A stretch of 64,000 nucleotides of DNA. Origin: Latrodectus hesperus. Taxonomy: Eukaryota; Arthropoda; Arachnida; Araneae; Theridiidae. The notes below the pieces were generated by a model. That model saw nothing but the letters and a program-made list of their open reading frames with translations. It was not told the DNA's origin and searched no databases. The DNA is taken from positions 14,231,125 through 14,295,124 of the forward strand of contig CM075862.1 of NCBI GenBank assembly GCA_037975125.1. The letters are read 5' to 3'. Shown here one piece after another: positions 25,040-39,508 of this stretch (position 1 is the stretch's first letter; each line of letters starts with the position of its first letter). The translations under genes and the position numbers were made by a program.

Positions 25040-25990
25040 TTTTACAAATATTCTTTTGAAAATTTACAGTAATCTATATTATAAATTCAATTACAGACGC
25101 ATTTCAAGAATTTATGAAATAATTCATAGTTCATTATAAAGAGAAATAAATTGTATGATTTAAAATTTTTATTGCAATTAACCGCAGTGCATATTAATGT
25201 TCAGTTTACTGTCATCACAAACTACAAAACAAAATTATTTATTTAATAGGAACTACAAAACAGAATTATAGGAACAGCAATTCAATTATCTATCATATAT
25301 ATTATCAATTCAGTGAATAAGCACATTGCAACAATTCATAAAATAATTGACAGTTCATTTAAAATAAATTATATGATTTGGAATTTTTATGGCAGATGTT
25401 GGTTCTATCTATGCATATTAATATTCAGTTTCCTGTCATCATAAACTACAAAACAGAATAGTTTATTAAATAGAAACAACAAAACAAAACTTTGGAAAGA
25501 GAAGTTTATATTATCAGTTCAGTGAATAAACACTCAATCTCAATAATTCATGAAATCATTCGCAATTCCATATTTGGAAGATACGATTTAGAAGTTTTAT
25601 GGTAAGAATCAACCTTAGTGCATAGTAATATTCAGTTTCTTTCATTATAAATTACAAGACAAAATAGCTTATTTAATAGAAACAACAAAACAAAACTGTG
25701 GAAAGAGTAGTTTATATTATTAATTCAATGAATAAAAGCACTTCTCAATAATTTATGAAATCATTCGTAATTCCTTATTTGGAAGAATAAATTATATGCC
25801 TTAGAATTTTTATGGTACGAAATTAACCATACGTGTGTATTAATATTCAGTTTCCTTTCATCATAAACAACAAAACAGATTAGTTTACTTAATAGAAACA
25901 AGAAAACAGAATTGTGGATGTAGCAGTTTATACTATCAATTCAGAGAAAAAACAGTACCAAGAATTTATGAATAGCTTAGGATCATCTAG
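25040..25990 (+). repeat. degenerate tandem array, about 213-bp unit, 4-5 copies
   Basis: The block ATATTAATATTCAGTTTC recurs at about 25191, 25415, 25622 and 25838. It is followed in each unit by TCATCATAAACTACAAAACA-like and TTTAATAGAAACAACAAAAC-like blocks, and preceded by AATTCATGAAATCATTC-like sequence. The spacings are 224, 207 and 216 bp. It is non-coding and satellite-like. Confidence 0.75.
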
Positions 25991-28034
25991 AATTAGCACT
26001 TTGCGGCATAAATTGATGATTTCATTCAGAAGAATACGTCTTATAAAAGTGAAAATTTCTTTTTAATCTATAATAACTAGGTGAGCAGGAAAAACTTTTA
26101 AGGCAATATATTTTGACTGCGAATAATTATTCTTAAGTTGTTCAAGGAAAATTAATTTATGATTGGGAAGACTTAACAGAAAAAAAATAATATATTAATT
26201 TGAAATACTAAAGAAAATTGTAATACAAATGACTTATTCATGTGAATTTCTTGAGAATTGTGAGTCTTTTTTTTTAATACTTCGAAATTTAACTCCTTCT
26301 CCTAAGAAATTAAAATAAACTATTTTCTTTATTAATATTAATTAGTATTAATGAATTTAAAATTACTAATTTTGTTTGAAGTCCATTTAAATATTTGATA
26401 ATTTATGTTTGATGAAAAATTGTGAAAGCGTTACTGTTTACTTATGTCAGTAAGTCTTATGATATTTAGTAAATAAAAATATATTATACAATGACTCCTT
26501 CTATAAAATAACAATAAAAATAAATAAAAAAAATAACAATAAGTAAAACAAATAAATAAAACTAAATGAAGTAAATTAATAAAAATTACAAAAGTTACTT
26601 ATTAATAAAATTCTGATTTTTTTTTTAAATCTCGACTTTATATAATATAAATTCTAGAGAAAAAATATGCATTTAATAAAAGATTGGGTAAAATAAAGAA
26701 TTCATTCATAAAGAAATTGTAAAAAGCATTGAATTGCAAATAAACTTTAAAAAAAAAAGCTTTCTTTTCTTATTTAAGACTATATTAAATTCATATTTTA
26801 GTCAAAAATAATACTGGAGTTTCTCTTAACAACAATTGTCAAAGATAGATTATTAAATGAAATTTGATTACTTCTCATTGACATGGACTATATTTAAGCG
26901 GAATGTTTTGCTGCATGCGGTAATATGCACAGCCTGGAGAACAAGAAAATAAAATTGAAGAAACGCATTCAAAATTTCAACTGCAAGAGCAATTTGCCTA
27001 TATTTTTCAAAATCATTAAAATTTAATGTAATATAAATGAATTGTGACGATGAACGAACTAGCAAGCAAAACTTCTCTGTTTTTGAACGGGTAATATTGT
27101 TGAATCAAAGAAGAAATATTGCTGAAAAATGTAAAATTAATGTAAAAAGTGTGTTACAGGTAAGTTTACAACTTAATTTTTAAAAATTACAGTAGTTATC
27201 TATTCAAACTAAGAAAATATAACATCTACTGGGTAAATTGTACTTAAGGAGGCATTTCAAATATTACTTTTCAGAAACTAAAAACAAAACAACTATAGTA
27301 TCTCTAAAAGAGAAATTAATAGCTCATGAAGATATTTCTTCATTTTATTTTAAACCTATTCAAACCACTGACAATTTATATTTGTTGAAAACAAATGTAA
27401 AAGGATTAGTGGCTTATCTCAATAAGCTTTATGGTATTTAGTAAACAAATTTAATATTTTCGAATATATAAACAAAAAATGATATCACAAACTTAACAAA
27501 TTAACTAGAGTTTCTAATTAATCAAATCCCTCCACTTGAAATTATTTTACTTACTTAATTGGGTAGGTTCTCAAAGCAAAATTCTTATACCGATAATGTT
27601 AAAACTTGCTCTGTTTAAGGAACATTTAAAAAATAAATATTATACCAAATTGTTTGAAATTTTTTTCCTAGTTGAATAAATATTTTTACATAATTTATCC
27701 AGAGCACTTTTTTATTTGATATTTTATTTCTTTTTTAAAAAAATAAATAACTATACAATCATGTATTTTTCACTTACATGGTTAAAATTTTCAAACATTT
27801 TAAATTATAAAATTTAAAGAAATTATTACATAGAAAAAATCCTTTGTTAAAACATGTAAAATAACATATTTATTAAGTGTGCTAAGTTTTAATATGCTTA
27901 ATTAAGCACTTTTTCAGGAAATGTTTCTTATTAAATAAAATACATTTTGAGAAAAACAAGATTTAACATGAAAATTATATATAATTAATACATTCCAGTT
28001 CCATATCTGGGATTGTCTGAATTATCTGCTAGAA
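25991..28034. other. AT-rich non-genic DNA
   Basis: I see no supported gene. Simple A-rich sequence lies at 26500-26570. The frame at 27238-27441 (+) begins at TTG and has no domain I recognise. Confidence 0.45.
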
Positions 28035-29211
28035 CATCTTCCATTCTATATTTTTATGTCTTCTTTTTATCTTAGCCTCAACAGATTTCTATTTTATAAT
28101 AATGTTACTCTTTGATATTCAAGCTCAATCCGCTAACATCATAGCTCTACAAGTGTATAAACCTGGCTGTATTTCTAATAATGATAAAACCTTGCATTTT
28201 AAGATATTTCTATTGTTAAAGGAAATAGCTTCATATACACAAATTTTCAAAGCTTCTAGTTGTACAAAACATATTTTCAGAATCCTCGACCACAAGAGGC
28301 TATTGAAACTTTCATAACTATTTTGCGTTTTGCCATGAAGACATCAAACAAGCAGGCTCCAGAAACTTCCATTGAAACAACATTACCATAATGATTGGTT
28401 TGGCATTTTCCTTCATGGCTCATTTTATCTTTGCAGTTGTAAAATCTTGTCAGTACTTCTGCATATAAAACTTTACCGGTATCAACACTTGTGGCAATAA
28501 CAGCATCATTCAGAGAAGTGAGACAACGTTTTTCCTACGTTCCATCGATACCTATTGGAATGTCACATGCTTCAGCAGCAGCACACTTATTTTCTTCTGC
28601 AACATTTCTAATTGCAGAATTTAACCCATTACACCCTTCATTGAACTTATGTGATGAAGGGGAAATTACATAACGCCACAAAATATTTTTGCTGCAGCTT
28701 TTCCTTTTCCAATGCATTTTATGCATACAAGTCTGGTGTTTATATTATACACATTAATATCCTCTGCTATTGTAATGTTTAGTGACATAGTTTGTGTTTA
28801 AAAATGTAGCAAAATTAAAATTTTCGCAAAAAATGTTTAATTCTGTGGCAAGACTTTGCACATGTTTTGAGAAGCTGAGAAGAATGCTAGATGCATTTTT
28901 GCATAATAGGGATTGTTGCAAAGAATAAGGTTGATCACAAAGTATTAAAAGATCAATTGTTTCATTTATAGAATTAGTTCCATTCAAAACGTCTTCATAT
29001 TTTAAGACAAAAGGGTCACTTTATCTTTCGAATCCGAAACACTCTCGTCGTTAACATTGTCGCTTGATATTTCTGTCTCACATTTCGAAACAGATATCAC
29101 CGAATAATTAACTTTTTTAAAGATGTGGTTATTAAACAAAGGCTTATTATTATTAAAAATATTTTTTATAATAAATGTCAAAACTAAATTCAATAAATTA
29201 AAAAAAAACAT
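28035..29211 (-). pseudogene. Mutator-like transposase, internally deleted and frame-shifted
   Basis: On the minus strand, 28535-28726 encodes a segment ending CDIPIGIDGT, then a stop, and the next codons read EKRCLTSLNDAVIATSVDTG and KVLYAEVLTRF. This is the hallmark (V/I)xxDGTWxKRGxxSLN...xxDTGKVLD core of the Mutator-like transposase family, with the Trp replaced by a stop. A C-terminal block at 28035-28320 reads ESFNSLLWSRI, then KVLSLLEIQPGLYTCRAM, also typical of the family. The roughly 200 residues expected between the two blocks are absent, so the copy is internally deleted. Upstream frames (28754-28987, 29002-29211) look like its decayed N-terminus, joined by one frameshift. It is inactive. 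Confidence 0.7.
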
Positions 29212-30423
29212 TTCTAAAAATATTTGCTTTATAAAAACAACAACCGTAGCGATTAGTCTCAGTTTCCGTATGCGTGTTATTGAGCGAAGACATTTGCTTA
29301 CATAATTTAAAAATTAAAATAAAATACTTCTAGTGAGGGTAATGATTATAAGCAGAAATTTTTGTATTTACTTAAAACACTGATAGTGAAAAATGTGATT
29401 TTTAGTTCATTTTTTGCACCTAACCCTTAATAAAACTAAAGTGTACATGGTTTATTTTTTTAATCATATTATCCACTTGAAATTTTTGAATCGTTCTTCA
29501 GAAACCATTTGGAAATGAAAATTATTAAAAATTTGGCGATTATTTTCCACTTGAATATTATCTTCCAATACATGTTTGAAAAAAAGAAAGGAAATGTATT
29601 AATAGAAAGCAATATGTTGTTGTTGCTTCTAATCTTCCATTTACTCTGACTGAGTAATTGACCTGAATTTCAGGATTATTTAATATTTTCAAGAAAGTAA
29701 AAAACGTAAGCTTGTAAAAGAACAAAATTATCAGAATACGATGATAAGGACATGAAAATTTTAAAGACATATGTGGATCAACTCTTCAGGAGGAATTTTA
29801 ATTATTTATTTTAAGCTAACACCAAATGTCGTAAATATGTAAAGTTGACTTTCATTCAGTAAATATTTATAGAAAATATAACAAAAATGAATAAAAGTGT
29901 ACCCAAATCTTTTGACTCTTCGAAATTTAATGAACATAAACTTTCGAAGTAAACATTTTATCGTCAAATAATTTTAACCACACAAAAATACTTTCACGTT
30001 TATTCTGAATTGTTTAAAACTGCATTTGCTAAAAATAATTCATAGAAAAGTTATTTCTCTCAATACGTTTTGTAATTTTCTCTAATAATATCTATTTAAT
30101 GTGAATATTATATTTTCTCCAGAAATAATCAGTTATTTCAGTAAAATCATGTATGATATTGCAAGAGGAATTTTTTTAACATTAAATTGATTATTATAAT
30201 TTCAGAATGGTTAGCTATTTCTTTCATACTTTTTTGTGTAACATATCAAAAAAGAAACAGATTACCTATTCCAAAAGATTATCATCGCCATATTGTGTCC
30301 AATAGAAGGTTATAAAAGAAATTTATCCTGATTCAAAATAGATGTGTAACTATACTTTTTAACACACTTTGTTCTTTTAATGTTACTGGTAGGAGACAAA
30401 CTTTTTTTCACAGAAGGTAATTT
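29212..30423. other. AT-rich non-genic DNA
   Basis: I see no gene here. The stretch lies between the Mutator-like pseudogene and a Mutator-type MITE. I could not identify a terminal repeat belonging to the pseudogene. Confidence 0.5.
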
Positions 30424-30679
30424 GGCACAGATGCCATATAATCCAGGATACAAAATTCTCAATTCTTTTGGCAAAGAAGAAATATTGCCAAGATGACGTT
30501 TTGTGACGTGCGTGATGATGTAAATACTAGGGTTGCCAAAATAGATTTTTTTTGCATAATTCTTATAGGTCTTCATATCTATGACGTAATAAAAACCCGA
30601 ATTCCAGATACATAAGGAAATTCGCCAAAAAAATCACCAAACTCAGAATTTAGTACCCTGGATTACCCAGCATCTGTGC
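30424..30679. mobile_element. Mutator-type MITE, copy 1
   Basis: This 256-bp element starts GGCACAGATGCCATATAATC and ends in the inverse of GCACAGATGCTGGGTAATCC. It is flanked by AGGTAATTT (30415-30423) and AGTTAATTT (30680-30688), a 9-bp target duplication with one mismatch. Internal shared blocks are AGGGTTGCCAAAATAGA and ATAATTCTTATAGGTCTTCA. Nine-base duplications are characteristic of Mutator-like elements. Related copies are at 44838 and 61525, with a terminal fragment at 43440. The minus-strand open frame 30310-30576 is an artefact of this element. Confidence 0.85.
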
Positions 30680-31143
30680 AGTTAATTTTTACTCTGATTT
30701 GTAATTATTTCTAAGGAATATTTTTCAAGTACAGAAAGCTCTCATTAATCCGGACCCTATGCAACTGGACTTCACTTAATCCGGAAGCCATTTAGATGTA
30801 CTTACATGCATACATATCTATACAAATATAGTAAAAATAATAGGTGAGTTTATGTAATTATGTAACTACTCATTTTATTAATATACGTGAACATAGATTG
30901 TCACATGACAAACCACGTTGAAGAAGAGGAACAGATAGGACACTGGTCGACATAGAGTTGTGGTTAGATGTAGATGAAACTATCCTAATTTAACAGAGGA
31001 TGATATTGTTGAGCAGAAAGCTCTGAAGAAATCTCATCATTACTAGAGAACAAATGGATTCGTAAGAGATGATTTTTCTGTTCAAAATTTTACATTATGT
31101 GATAAAACTTTCGTTGATGGAGCTGGATATCATTAATTAAAGC

Positions 31144-31490
31144 TTATGAATGGACTTACGGGCAACGTATAATTGTTTTTTGAATAGTTTCCAGCTGTTT
31201 TCACGTGATTTTGTGTGCAATTTATCATAATTTCATGGTAATAGAAGTCTTTTTTATAGAAATGGAGAAAATAACTAATGAAGAAAATATATGAAAATAA
31301 AGAAAAATTATATAATGAATAAAGAAAATATATGAATGTAATTATGTGCAACGTAGGGTTGTTTTTAGGACAATTTCCAGAGGGGTGGATGGTCACGTGA
31401 TTTTGAATGCAGTTCATAATAAATTCATGGTTATAAAAAATTTTTATATTAATAGAGATAACAATGAAGAAAAATTATGATAATTACAGT
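31144..31490 (+). repeat. 186-bp tandem duplication
   Basis: GGGCAACGTATAATTG with TTTCCAG (near 31160) recurs as GTGCAACGTAGGGTTG with TTTCCAG (near 31346). Both copies continue through CACGTGATTTTG and TAATTTCATGG or TAAATTCATGG. Two diverged direct copies at 186-bp spacing explain the repetitive 94-codon minus-strand frame. Confidence 0.75.
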
Positions 31491-34400
31491 GTATTTTCTA
31501 CAACTAGGAAATTTCAACAACTCGAAATTTTTACTGCCAACTAATCAATGTAAAAATGTGCAACTAAAATAGGCAAAATTTATGCAGTAAAGTTCTGGAA
31601 AAGAAGTCTAATATTGAAATCAAGCCTATTTAGTTTCTGTAAAATTTTCATAAGAGAACAACATTATGTGAAAGAATTGAATCAAATCGATAAGAAAATT
31701 TTCCAAACAAATAATCCAAAAAAGTATTTATGTCTTGATAAATCATCAAAAGAAAAAAGAAAGCTCTAGAAAATAGTTGGGCATTTGTGAATTATTTACA
31801 TGTTTGAAAAATTTCATTTGAATATAATAATACAGATATATAATCATATTCATATGAAATTCTTCAAATATGTAAATAATACTATGCAAAATAATGCAAA
31901 TTATACATAGTTATTTAGGAAATTCTGAAAAACCTTAGTCAATGTTGATAAAGTATAAATTGATCAATATAATTTATATTTTTTTACTGCTAATTTTTTC
32001 TACTATTCAGAATAAATATCATCAAAATCAGGATTTTAGTAACATTCTCAGAATGTTACAAATCAGGAAAAATTCCTTTCACTAAAATATATCGAATGTT
32101 TTCTCTAAAACTTAAACTGATATCGTGCTATAATTTTTTATCTTATAAACTAAGCTATCATTACGGACTTTAAAACGATATACTTTATATCTTGAATATT
32201 TAGTATATTTTTCTTTGTTTAGTGAATATTAAGTATATTTTCTTTTGATAAAAATATATTAAATCATTAAAATAATTCTCACAACTGTTGACACAAAAAT
32301 TTGAGAACCAAAGAATTGGAATACAGGTTGAAGGCATTAGCGCGTTTCATCCTTAATTCAAAACTAATCTCGTAGTTTATCATGCTTAGAATTATAATAT
32401 TTTATATAAATGCTGTTGATAAAACTTCTAAATCGTTTGGTATTCTAGGAAATAGGCTTCCTACAATAGACAAATTTTCACAGAAACCTACATTTTATCT
32501 TTAGTAACTCAACAGTATAATAAAAAGTAAAATGTTAATATGAACATTAGGGATAAACTGTATATTTTATTTATATTTCATAGAATTTGCTACACATATA
32601 ATCTGATATGTATCATTATTTACAATAAACTGCACCCTAATATCTTCAGGTGTTCGGATAAGTACACGAATCACCAGTTCTTCAGGTCTTATTCAATTCA
32701 GGTCAAATTATTATCAGTGACAACAAAAGCCAACGATAAGTAAATAGTTCCAAAACAGTCATAATTTTAAGTTTTATACCAGTTTCGAAAAAGCAATATA
32801 TTTTTTACTCTTCGTTCTCATATGTTACGGCATAGAATCTGGTATAATTATTATTAATAGAATGCACCCCTGGAATTTTTCCAAAAATTAATTAATTAAT
32901 AACTTCTTAGAAACTAACTAGATAAGGTTCCAAAATTATCAGCAGTTACAAGTTTCTGTTTAAATATTATAAAAGATAAGTTAATATACCCATTCTATAT
33001 TATAGCCAACTTTTTCTTATAAATTTTAGTTTTTAATTTTTTTAAAAATTGCTTTTAATTTTCTTTTGCTTTAATTTAAGATAAATTCTGATGTAAAAAT
33101 ATAAAATAAATCCAAATTTTAATTATATATAGCATATTTGTGAAATTAGTTTTTTCTAACAAATTCACTGAAATTTTAACAAAACGACTAACACTCTAGA
33201 GAAAATAGAAATGCATCAATCTTAATTTAATTGGGGCATAAAGTTTATAGTGAAGCAAAATATTGCAAGATAAATAAAATAAGGTTAAAAATGTTCAATA
33301 ATATGAATATTTTCTTAAATTTTACTGAACATTTCCTTTAAAAAAATCACTGTAAATGAAAAAAGTTTTTCATATATATTCAAACCTCTGCACATTATTT
33401 CATCGATAATAGCATTTATATAAAACACACACATGTAGGCCAAGTTTCATACTAATGTCTTCATTATTACTTTCGATATCGTGTAAACAAGGGATTTGCA
33501 GATGATGCGTTAACTAAGTTATGAGAAAATCGACTTTAAAATGATGATTTCACTTGTGATAGCAATGATGTTGCCATTTCATTACGAAAGTATGAGACAT
33601 AACGGTCTCATACTTATGGCTATCAATCAGCACATCATAAAAAAACATATAAATTTAAAAAAAATTTTGAGAAAAAAGTAAAATAACACTCTTTTCTTCA
33701 TTGCTTGCAGTTTTAGAATGCATTTTCCTGGTTCGTTTTTTTAAAAAACGACATTTTAAAAAAAATTCTTGTAGCTTCATTTCTATTTAACACACAAAGG
33801 AACTGAAAACTATTTCGGAAATTGATATTTCTGAGTAAAAGATTCACAAATAAAAAAATCCTGACACGTGTTTTCGAAAATCAATTTTTCAATGTGCTAA
33901 ACTAATACCTAAAATTTTGGAAAATACTTAAAACTTCGGAAGTTTGGTACATTAAGCTTTTTACATGTTTTAATTTCTAGCTTTTCCTTACATTTATTAA
34001 TTCGCATATTTATTGATCCAGTAAACTACAATATTTAAAAAAGGTAAAAATGAAATCTGACTAATTGAAACATTGAATATGACAGATGTGTTTTCGTTAC
34101 ACTACCAATTTTTTCGAGCCAATTGACTGATATATTTCATGGTGAATCAAAAGAGTACGATTCGAATTCATTTTTAATTTATCAAATCTTTTTGTGACAA
34201 TGATAAGTCTTGAAGAAATGAACTTAAAAATGATTTGTTGAAAATACCAAAATCAATCTCTGAATCTTTGCTGTATTGTTTCTTCCTGTTCAGAAATTAT
34301 CACTTCCTGCTTAGAGATTAGTAAAAATATTATCATTTTCACCATAAATATTTCATTTGTTATGAAACGTACTAAATTTACATATTTCACATAAATTTAA

Positions 34401-34599
34401 AAATTCTGTTATAAAAGAAAAGGTTTACATAAAATTTAGTTGTACCTTTAGATTAAGATTGTCTATTCTTTTACCCACATTTAATATAACGTTTGGTGTT
34501 TTTCAGTTTCATTTGTCCATTATACAGTTTAGGAGTTCAAAATAATAAAAGGAATGATAATTTATCAATAATATCTCTTAACAATATTTTGACTTGACA
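31491..34599. other. AT-rich non-genic DNA
   Basis: I see no gene or mobile element. A 10-bp hairpin (AGTATGAGAC and its complement) is near 33590. Confidence 0.5.
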
Positions 34600-35400
34600 A
34601 ATTGTAAGTGGTCTATTCAAAATTCAGATTTATGATCCAAAGTTGCGCTGTATATGCTTCTTTCCTGCCTTGCATGACACTCGATTCATTTCCCAAACCA
34701 TCAAAAAGGAAAAGTTGGGCTGAAAGCAGTACCGTAATGAACTTCCCCAACCCAATCGAACAGCCCCTTTCTCGATGCCATCAGTTCCTGTTTTCCATTC
34801 CCTGAAACAACAATGAACACAACCCCTGAACTGACTGGATGAGGGGTGGAGGAACGATCCCGAGGTCACCCCTGGACTATTTTCTCTTTTGTTAATCCTT
34901 ATATATGCCAGTTTCATTTACAACGCCGGGTGTTCAAATGAAGTCGGTCCCAACCACCCCATCCCCTTTTGGGAAGATCGAACGCCAATTTTTATGGAAA
35001 AAATTGGGATGATCGTCTCCTGCCTCCTCCCCCGGGTGAGTAATACGCACTGAACACGTGCCCTGCCAGCCAGTGTGTACACACACACACGAGGAAATGC
35101 ACGTATGTGAGCAAATCCCTTTCGCTCTGCGGGGTTGCGTTGCCACACCCTAACTTGTTCCTCAATTTACATTCATCATTAAGGAAGAGAAGGGAACCGG
35201 TGACAAGAGAGATGACAACTGCGCCACCGGCAATTTGGTTCCGGATTTTGCATAATTAAGTAGGAAACGGGAGCTTATAAAACTAGGAAAAAAGGGGGGA
35301 ATTGATTGGGATTTTCCGCTGGGTTTTTGGGATGTACAAAAATCGCAAATGAGGGGAGGGACTACGAGAAGCGGTTTCTGAAAAATAATCAATATGCTAT
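34600..35400. other. GC-rich island without a clear gene
   Basis: About 800 bp are much richer in G and C than the surroundings, with CG dinucleotides, C-runs and a short (CA)n at 35080-35095. Frames of 65-95 codons are open on both strands, as expected when GC rises, and none shows a domain or clean splice sites. It could be a promoter or CpG-rich regulatory island, a conserved noncoding element, or an unrecognised exon. No transposon ends are seen. Confidence 0.35.
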
Positions 35401-35720
35401 TTTTTTATCGCACATACAAGCATTTTTTTTTTTGTTTCTCAAAAGAGAAAATTTTTATACTTCAGTTAGAGAAATTATTATTTTTTTTTGGCAAGAAATA
35501 TAAGATTTCTGAAAGTTAAATGAAGAAATCTCTTTTTTTTACTTTTATGCGCAAAGAAAGAACTAAATATTAGGAAGTTTCTTTAAAGTAAAATGTTTGT
35601 AAAAAAAGGGAGAATGAAAAGAAAAAAAGTAGTTTTAGAAAAATTCTTGCGTTTATTGACGACACATTATTTGATTTAAAAATATGATAACCATAACTAA
35701 AATTATTGTTGTTGTGGCAT

Positions 35721-36460
35721 ATCTCTGATATTTAGCAGTGCTAAATCAGGTCAATGAAACTATCACTCAAACTAACTATAACACTAAAATAGGACTTGTG
35801 AAAATATCAATTCTGGAAAACCCCAGTTAGTATAGTCAGTTAGAATATGATCAAGAGCAAGCTGATTACCCAATAAGCTCTTAATCATTTATTATCTCTG
35901 ATATTTAGAAGTGCTAAATCAGGTCAATGAAACTATCACTCAAACTAAATATAACACTAAAATAGGACGTGTGAAAATATCAATTCTGGAAAACCCCAGT
36001 TAGTATAGTCAGTTAGAATATGATCAAGAGCAAGCTGATTACCCAATAAGCTCTTAATCATTTATTATCTCTGATATTTAGCAGTGCTAAATCAGGTCAA
36101 TGAAACTATCACTCAAACTAAATCTAACACTAAAATTGGACTTGTGAAAATATCAATTCTGGAAAACCCCAGTTAGTATAGTCAGTTAGAATATGATCAA
36201 GAGCAAGCTGATGGTCTAAAATGCTGATAAAAGCAGAGGTGCCCAATGACATACAAACCCAACTCTGAGAAGACGAAGCTGATGGTCTGCACTTCAAACA
36301 CACAGAGCTGGGAAAACCTTTTATCTATAAGGACAGGACATAGATCTCAAGTGTCCAATCATAAGCCGCCTACAACACTTGAGTGATAACGCGACCCCAG
36401 GTCACTTGGCCTGGTACCATTGGTGAACAGGTGAGATGGCCCAATAAGCTCTTAATCATT
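35721..36460. repeat. tandem array, 173-bp unit, 3 copies, third interrupted
   Basis: ATCTCTGATATTTAG recurs at 35721, 35894 and 36067, an exact 173-bp spacing, and the units are nearly identical. In the third unit, after GAGCAAGCTGAT, about 225 bp of extra sequence precede the shared end CCCAATAAGCTCTTAATCAT at 36440. The extra sequence includes a 60-bp LINE insertion at 36218-36277. The first two units may be deletion derivatives amplified in tandem. The array is preceded by GTTGTTGTGG, possibly a SINE tail read backwards. Confidence 0.85.
36218..36277 (+). mobile_element. 60-bp 5'-truncated LINE insertion
   Basis: AAAATGCTGATAAAAGCAGA and the following bases match, with one difference over the conserved part, the 3' end of the LINE at 38682-39508 (there at 39441-39485). 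It is flanked by a perfect 11-bp duplication, GCTGATGGTCT (36207-36217 and 36278-36288). It ends in a GA-rich tail comparable with the (AAG)n of the longer copy. This is a near-minimal product of target-primed reverse transcription. Confidence 0.85.
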
Positions 36461-38454
<1,994 letters not shown>

Positions 38455-38681
38455 TCTATTTTGTGTCCTGACATCGGGTATAACGTATCGATTAAATAGA
38501 AATAAATGCGTGAAAACGCTTGAAAATATGACTTTAGTTTTGTGGGTATTGAATGTTGTACTCTTGACTCCTTTCCTTCACATTCCAGTGTATTTCCTAT
38601 CGGCGTCGTAAGCAGATATGGTGTAGCTGAGCAAAAACAATACTTTTTGAAAAATGGCAGAAAATATTAAATACCATACAT

Positions 38682-39508
38682 CCTGGAACCAGGGGGTACG
38701 TGTACCTTCCTGGGGCTTGAGCACAGCCACCAGGTACGTCGGCAGGTGGTGGATAGCCGAATGTCCTGTAGGAATGACAGGATAGCCTTGAATATAGAAT
38801 CAGAGGCCGCGAACCAGCTCCCGTAAACCCTGGTGTTATGCAATCCGTGCCTAGGGCTAATTGGCACCGCGGTATTGGTGTCTTAACGGAGCCTCTAGTT
38901 GCTTGGCGAACTTCTAGAGTAATTTACCTTGCCCAGTATCTTAGGCAATGCTGGGTGGACTTATATTACCTGAGCTTATGAATTGTTTATCTTGTGGCTG
39001 AAAAGACACAAGAAATAACAAACCTTTCTGCATTTGCAGGTGAAGCCTCTGAAGTAGACCTTGCTGAAAAAGACAAGGGAACTCAGAGGCAATCTTGTAA
39101 AGGGGCAGCAATGAATCCTTCACTTGAGGTAGAAATGACCTCTAAACCATCTTCTTCTGGTGAAATTCAGGAAGCTATTCCTAGCATGACTGACTTTCTG
39201 ACCAGATGGGACTATTTCAGCAAGACCCTATCTGCTGGAAATGTCATACGCAAGAGGAAACGGCAGAGCATGTCATTTACGAATGTGAGGCTCTTGCCCT
39301 CCCTAAATTAACTTCTTTAGGCTTCATCCATACTAGAGAGTTGCACCTAGACTCCATTAAAGGGTTATTGGACTTTATTAGTAAAGTGGGTGACCCGAGC
39401 AATTGGAACTAGGAAACATTGGGTTTGGAGTTAACGGTACAAAATGCTGATAAAAGCAGAGGTGCCCAATGACATACAAACTCAATTTTTAAGAAGAAGA
39501 AGAAGAAG
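38682..39508 (+). mobile_element. internally deleted LINE with intact ends
   Basis: The element is flanked by a perfect 13-bp duplication, AAATACCATACAT (38669-38681 and 39509-39521). It starts CCTGGAACCAGGGGG and ends in (AAG)n. The 5' 300 bp are GC-rich and UTR-like. A first open frame (from about 38994) encodes a hydrophilic, Ser/Glu-rich peptide ending near NVIRKRKRQ. After an overlap and frame change, 39206-39412 encodes DPICWKCHTQEETAEHVIYE then C, a Cx2Cx8Hx4C finger typical of the C-terminus of R1/jockey/I-type LINE ORF2. The reverse transcriptase and endonuclease are missing. With both ends intact it behaves as a non-autonomous LINE, presumably moved in trans. Confidence 0.85.

Noticed and set aside
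20012..25990. CRISPR-like arrays
   Set aside because: Units are long, contiguous and diverged with no spacer-repeat alternation, and the organism is eukaryotic.
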